From Rhinopomastus cyanomelas (Eukaryota; Chordata; Aves; Bucerotiformes; Rhinopomastidae), in NCBI GenBank assembly GCA_013400115.1, contig VXBP01000359.1, forward strand, positions 558,001-622,000: DNA of 64,000 nucleotides. The letters are read 5' to 3'. The translations under genes were made by a program, and so were the position numbers. Below are positions 62,030-64,000 of the stretch, one piece after another; position 1 is the stretch's first letter, and the number at the start of each line of letters is the position of its first letter. The notes beneath the pieces were generated by a model. The model saw only the letters and a program-made list of their open reading frames with translations, made no database searches and was not told the origin of the DNA.

Positions 62030-62230
62030 ACTTAAACTGGAACATGGGAGCTTCAGTTTAAACACACACAGACTGCCCAGAGAGGCTGTAGAACCTCCTG
62101 CTCTGCAGACATTCCAAACCCACCTGGACATGTTCCTGTTGGATCTGCTGTAGGAGAACCTGCTCTGGCCAGGAAGGGTTGGACTAGATGATCTCCAAAG
62201 GTCGCTCCTGCCTGCACCTCTTGTAATTCA
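62030..62230 (+). mobile_element. CR1 LINE 3' fragment
   Basis: Plus-strand 3' end: actgcccagagaggctgtag, then attccaaacccacctggaca, tgttcctgttggatctgctg and ggttggactagatgatctcc, with a decayed end (ttgtaattcag). A stretch of the ORF2 tail that should hold the TVRVTEHWN codons is replaced by a short AC-rich sequence near 62062-62070. Confidence 0.88.
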
Positions 62231-64000
62231 GCAGTGGCCTTTGGTCCTGATGGCAGAGTTACACAACCGAGGCAAAGTTACAGACTTAGTTTTAATGAAT
62301 CATTTTGCTCCATATGTCACCATGTGAGAACATACGTGTCCGTAAACTGGTTCAGGTAGTCCAGTTTTTCTGATTTCCCAGCAAACTAGGGCACTGAATT
62401 ATTCACAGAAGGCAAGTGCAAAGGGATGCGTGCGCTGCCCAGACCTCCTGCAGCTGCAACAAGCAGTAGCTGAGCTCTAGACCTTGCCTTAACATTTGGA
62501 AACTTTCTTCCTACATGCTTCCCAAAATAGCTTCAGTGTTCCTGGAAGGCTGGTAGGTCTCAAACTTGTAAGATTTCACCTTAGTGCTGACTGCTGGGTT
62601 TTTGATATTTTAGGTGAAAAGGCATCCTGGGTGTCATCTTCATCTCTCAGAGGCCCTTTATTCTCGTCGCTTTATTCTTCACTATTCTTCTCCTCCTTCC
62701 TCTTATGTTCAACAGGTGAAAAATGAGCATTTAGGCCTTTTCACAGATCTGGCAAATAGGTAGGGCTGCCATTCCTCCTCAGCGTGTGACATTTCATGTG
62801 GAGCTTTAGCTCTGACCTTTCTTTTCTTACCCTTGGTTCAATTTTTTCCTGCCCTGGGGTTTGAGACAATGAAAGTTAATTATGACTCCCATTAGGCCCT
62901 TTGGGGGGTGTTGGCTCTTCGTATGCTCCTACACAAAAAAAAGTGACCTTGTGAAGGTCCCTTTTCAACACATGTCCCCTATCAAACTTCATCTCCTTTT
63001 TCCTCTTCTTCTTTCAGCAGAAAGTTTAATTTTTCGTCAAGTCAGGGTCATGTTAAGAATTCAACACGACTAAAAATGGTATCACATGAAAGTATACTTA
63101 TTTATTGCATTTAGGGAGCAGTAGTCTTGGCATTCCTGCTCAGGGAACTCAGAAACTTTTGCCTGAAATTGGGATTGCTCCTGAATCCCAAAGTGGGTGT
63201 TTGATTTGCAAACACCTTCCCAAAGAGGTTCACACAAACCTTTCAGGTTCCCCATTTAACAATCAAGTAAAAGGGGTTTCCAGTGGTTTGAATATGGGAA
63301 CGACCTGGGTGCTCGTTTGCAAGTGTCACCCGTGCTTTGCCAATACTTTTTCTTGGCGTTCCCGAGCCGTGTTGCAGTGCGGTGTCCTACTTAAGGATTA
63401 AAAACTTAGGGATAAGCAAGGAGCTATGAAATTAAACCGACGTACAACTGAGACAATCTGAGGTAGTATCTCTGAGGTAATTAAGAGTAGAGAAACGCAG
63501 TGATCAAATCAAAGTTGCAATTAAAACTGAATCAACAGATCAATGGGTTCAAATGAGCAAATCATCATATTAATATAGCAGGTAATCAAGGAGAATAAAG
63601 AGCTTGGCACTGGAGGGAATTTCTGGTAGTTGCAGGGAGAGATGGGGAAGAGCCCATTTTCTTGTAGCTGGAGATCCGATAGCAGCAGTTATCCAGAGTT
63701 TACACCCAGTGTTTGTGATAGTTTGATTTTGGTTCATTTTGAGAAAGTGCAGCTTATCAAAACTGGTTTCTTCTCGCTCTAGTTCTACAGATTTACTTGT
63801 TCTTACAGGTTATTGATCCCTAGAACACTACAGGATCCGCTCATGCTTTTAGCCGTCGTCTCTGTGTTTAAATGAGATGCAGTGGGCTGGCTGCTGTGCT
63901 CTTCTGTTGCTAATGTACCATGAAGTCCAGGTCTGAGACTGGAGAATGAGAAAAGGCAGCTCTTTCTCCAGCTTTTACAGCTACAGTGGAATGTAATAAA
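62231..64000. other. Unique noncoding DNA to the window end
   Basis: No gene or repeat recognised. The part around 63420-63600 is AT-rich with TAATTAAG and ATTAATATAGC motifs. Confidence 0.5.

Noticed and set aside
63448..63480. ctgaggtagtatctctgagg, resembling a let-7 start
   Set aside because: Matches only the seed region; the rest of the mature sequence and a hairpin are absent.

Overview
The window looks like bird nuclear DNA. The case rests on many dispersed fragments of CR1 non-LTR retrotransposons, the dominant repeat of avian genomes. Several carry the bird-typical 3' end (…GGACTAGATGATCT… followed by ATTCTATGATTCTATGA-like repeats). Base composition is moderate, repeat density is low, and there are no operons, tRNAs, rRNAs or long open frames. 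I cannot name the species or chromosome. No complete protein-coding gene is visible. The longest open frames (about 130-166 codons) are about what chance gives in 64 kb, or they are CR1 coding remnants and their antisense shadows.

Layout. 1-8.7 kb: unique DNA with one long minus-strand CR1 copy (about 1993-3035) that keeps part of the reverse transcriptase, plus a candidate exon at 5820-5924. 8.7-23.1 kb: a run of CR1 pieces (8721, 13072, 14991, 17467, 17920, 18750, 22591) and one copy of a short near-palindromic amniote repeat (17118-17192). 23.1-31.4 kb: the longest repeat-poor stretch, AT-rich with TAAT-type motifs, a candidate regulatory block. 31.4-46 kb: a CR1 copy that jumps from endonuclease to 3' end (31460-32246), smaller 3' ends at 32726, 37953 and 39579, and long unique stretches. 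46-56.4 kb: the CR1 copy with the best-kept coding region (46034-46690), an old endonuclease-only relic (50730-50965), a TAATTAG-rich block at 51885-52190 containing another palindromic repeat copy, and a spliceable-looking segment at 53325-53512. 56.4-64 kb: small CR1 ends, an apparent L1-clade reverse transcriptase relic at about 58290-58700, a CR1 copy broken by a single undetermined base (60246), another CR1 end at 62030, and a TAAT-rich block at 61140-61690.

The window is best read as an intergenic or deep intronic region. Its recognisable content is a graveyard of LINE fragments set in unique DNA that may hold distal regulatory elements. The most unusual item is the L1-like relic, because L1-lineage elements are very scarce in birds. 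I found no new gene system, CRISPR array, or intact mobile element. All family calls are by eye from remembered consensus features; none was checked against a database.
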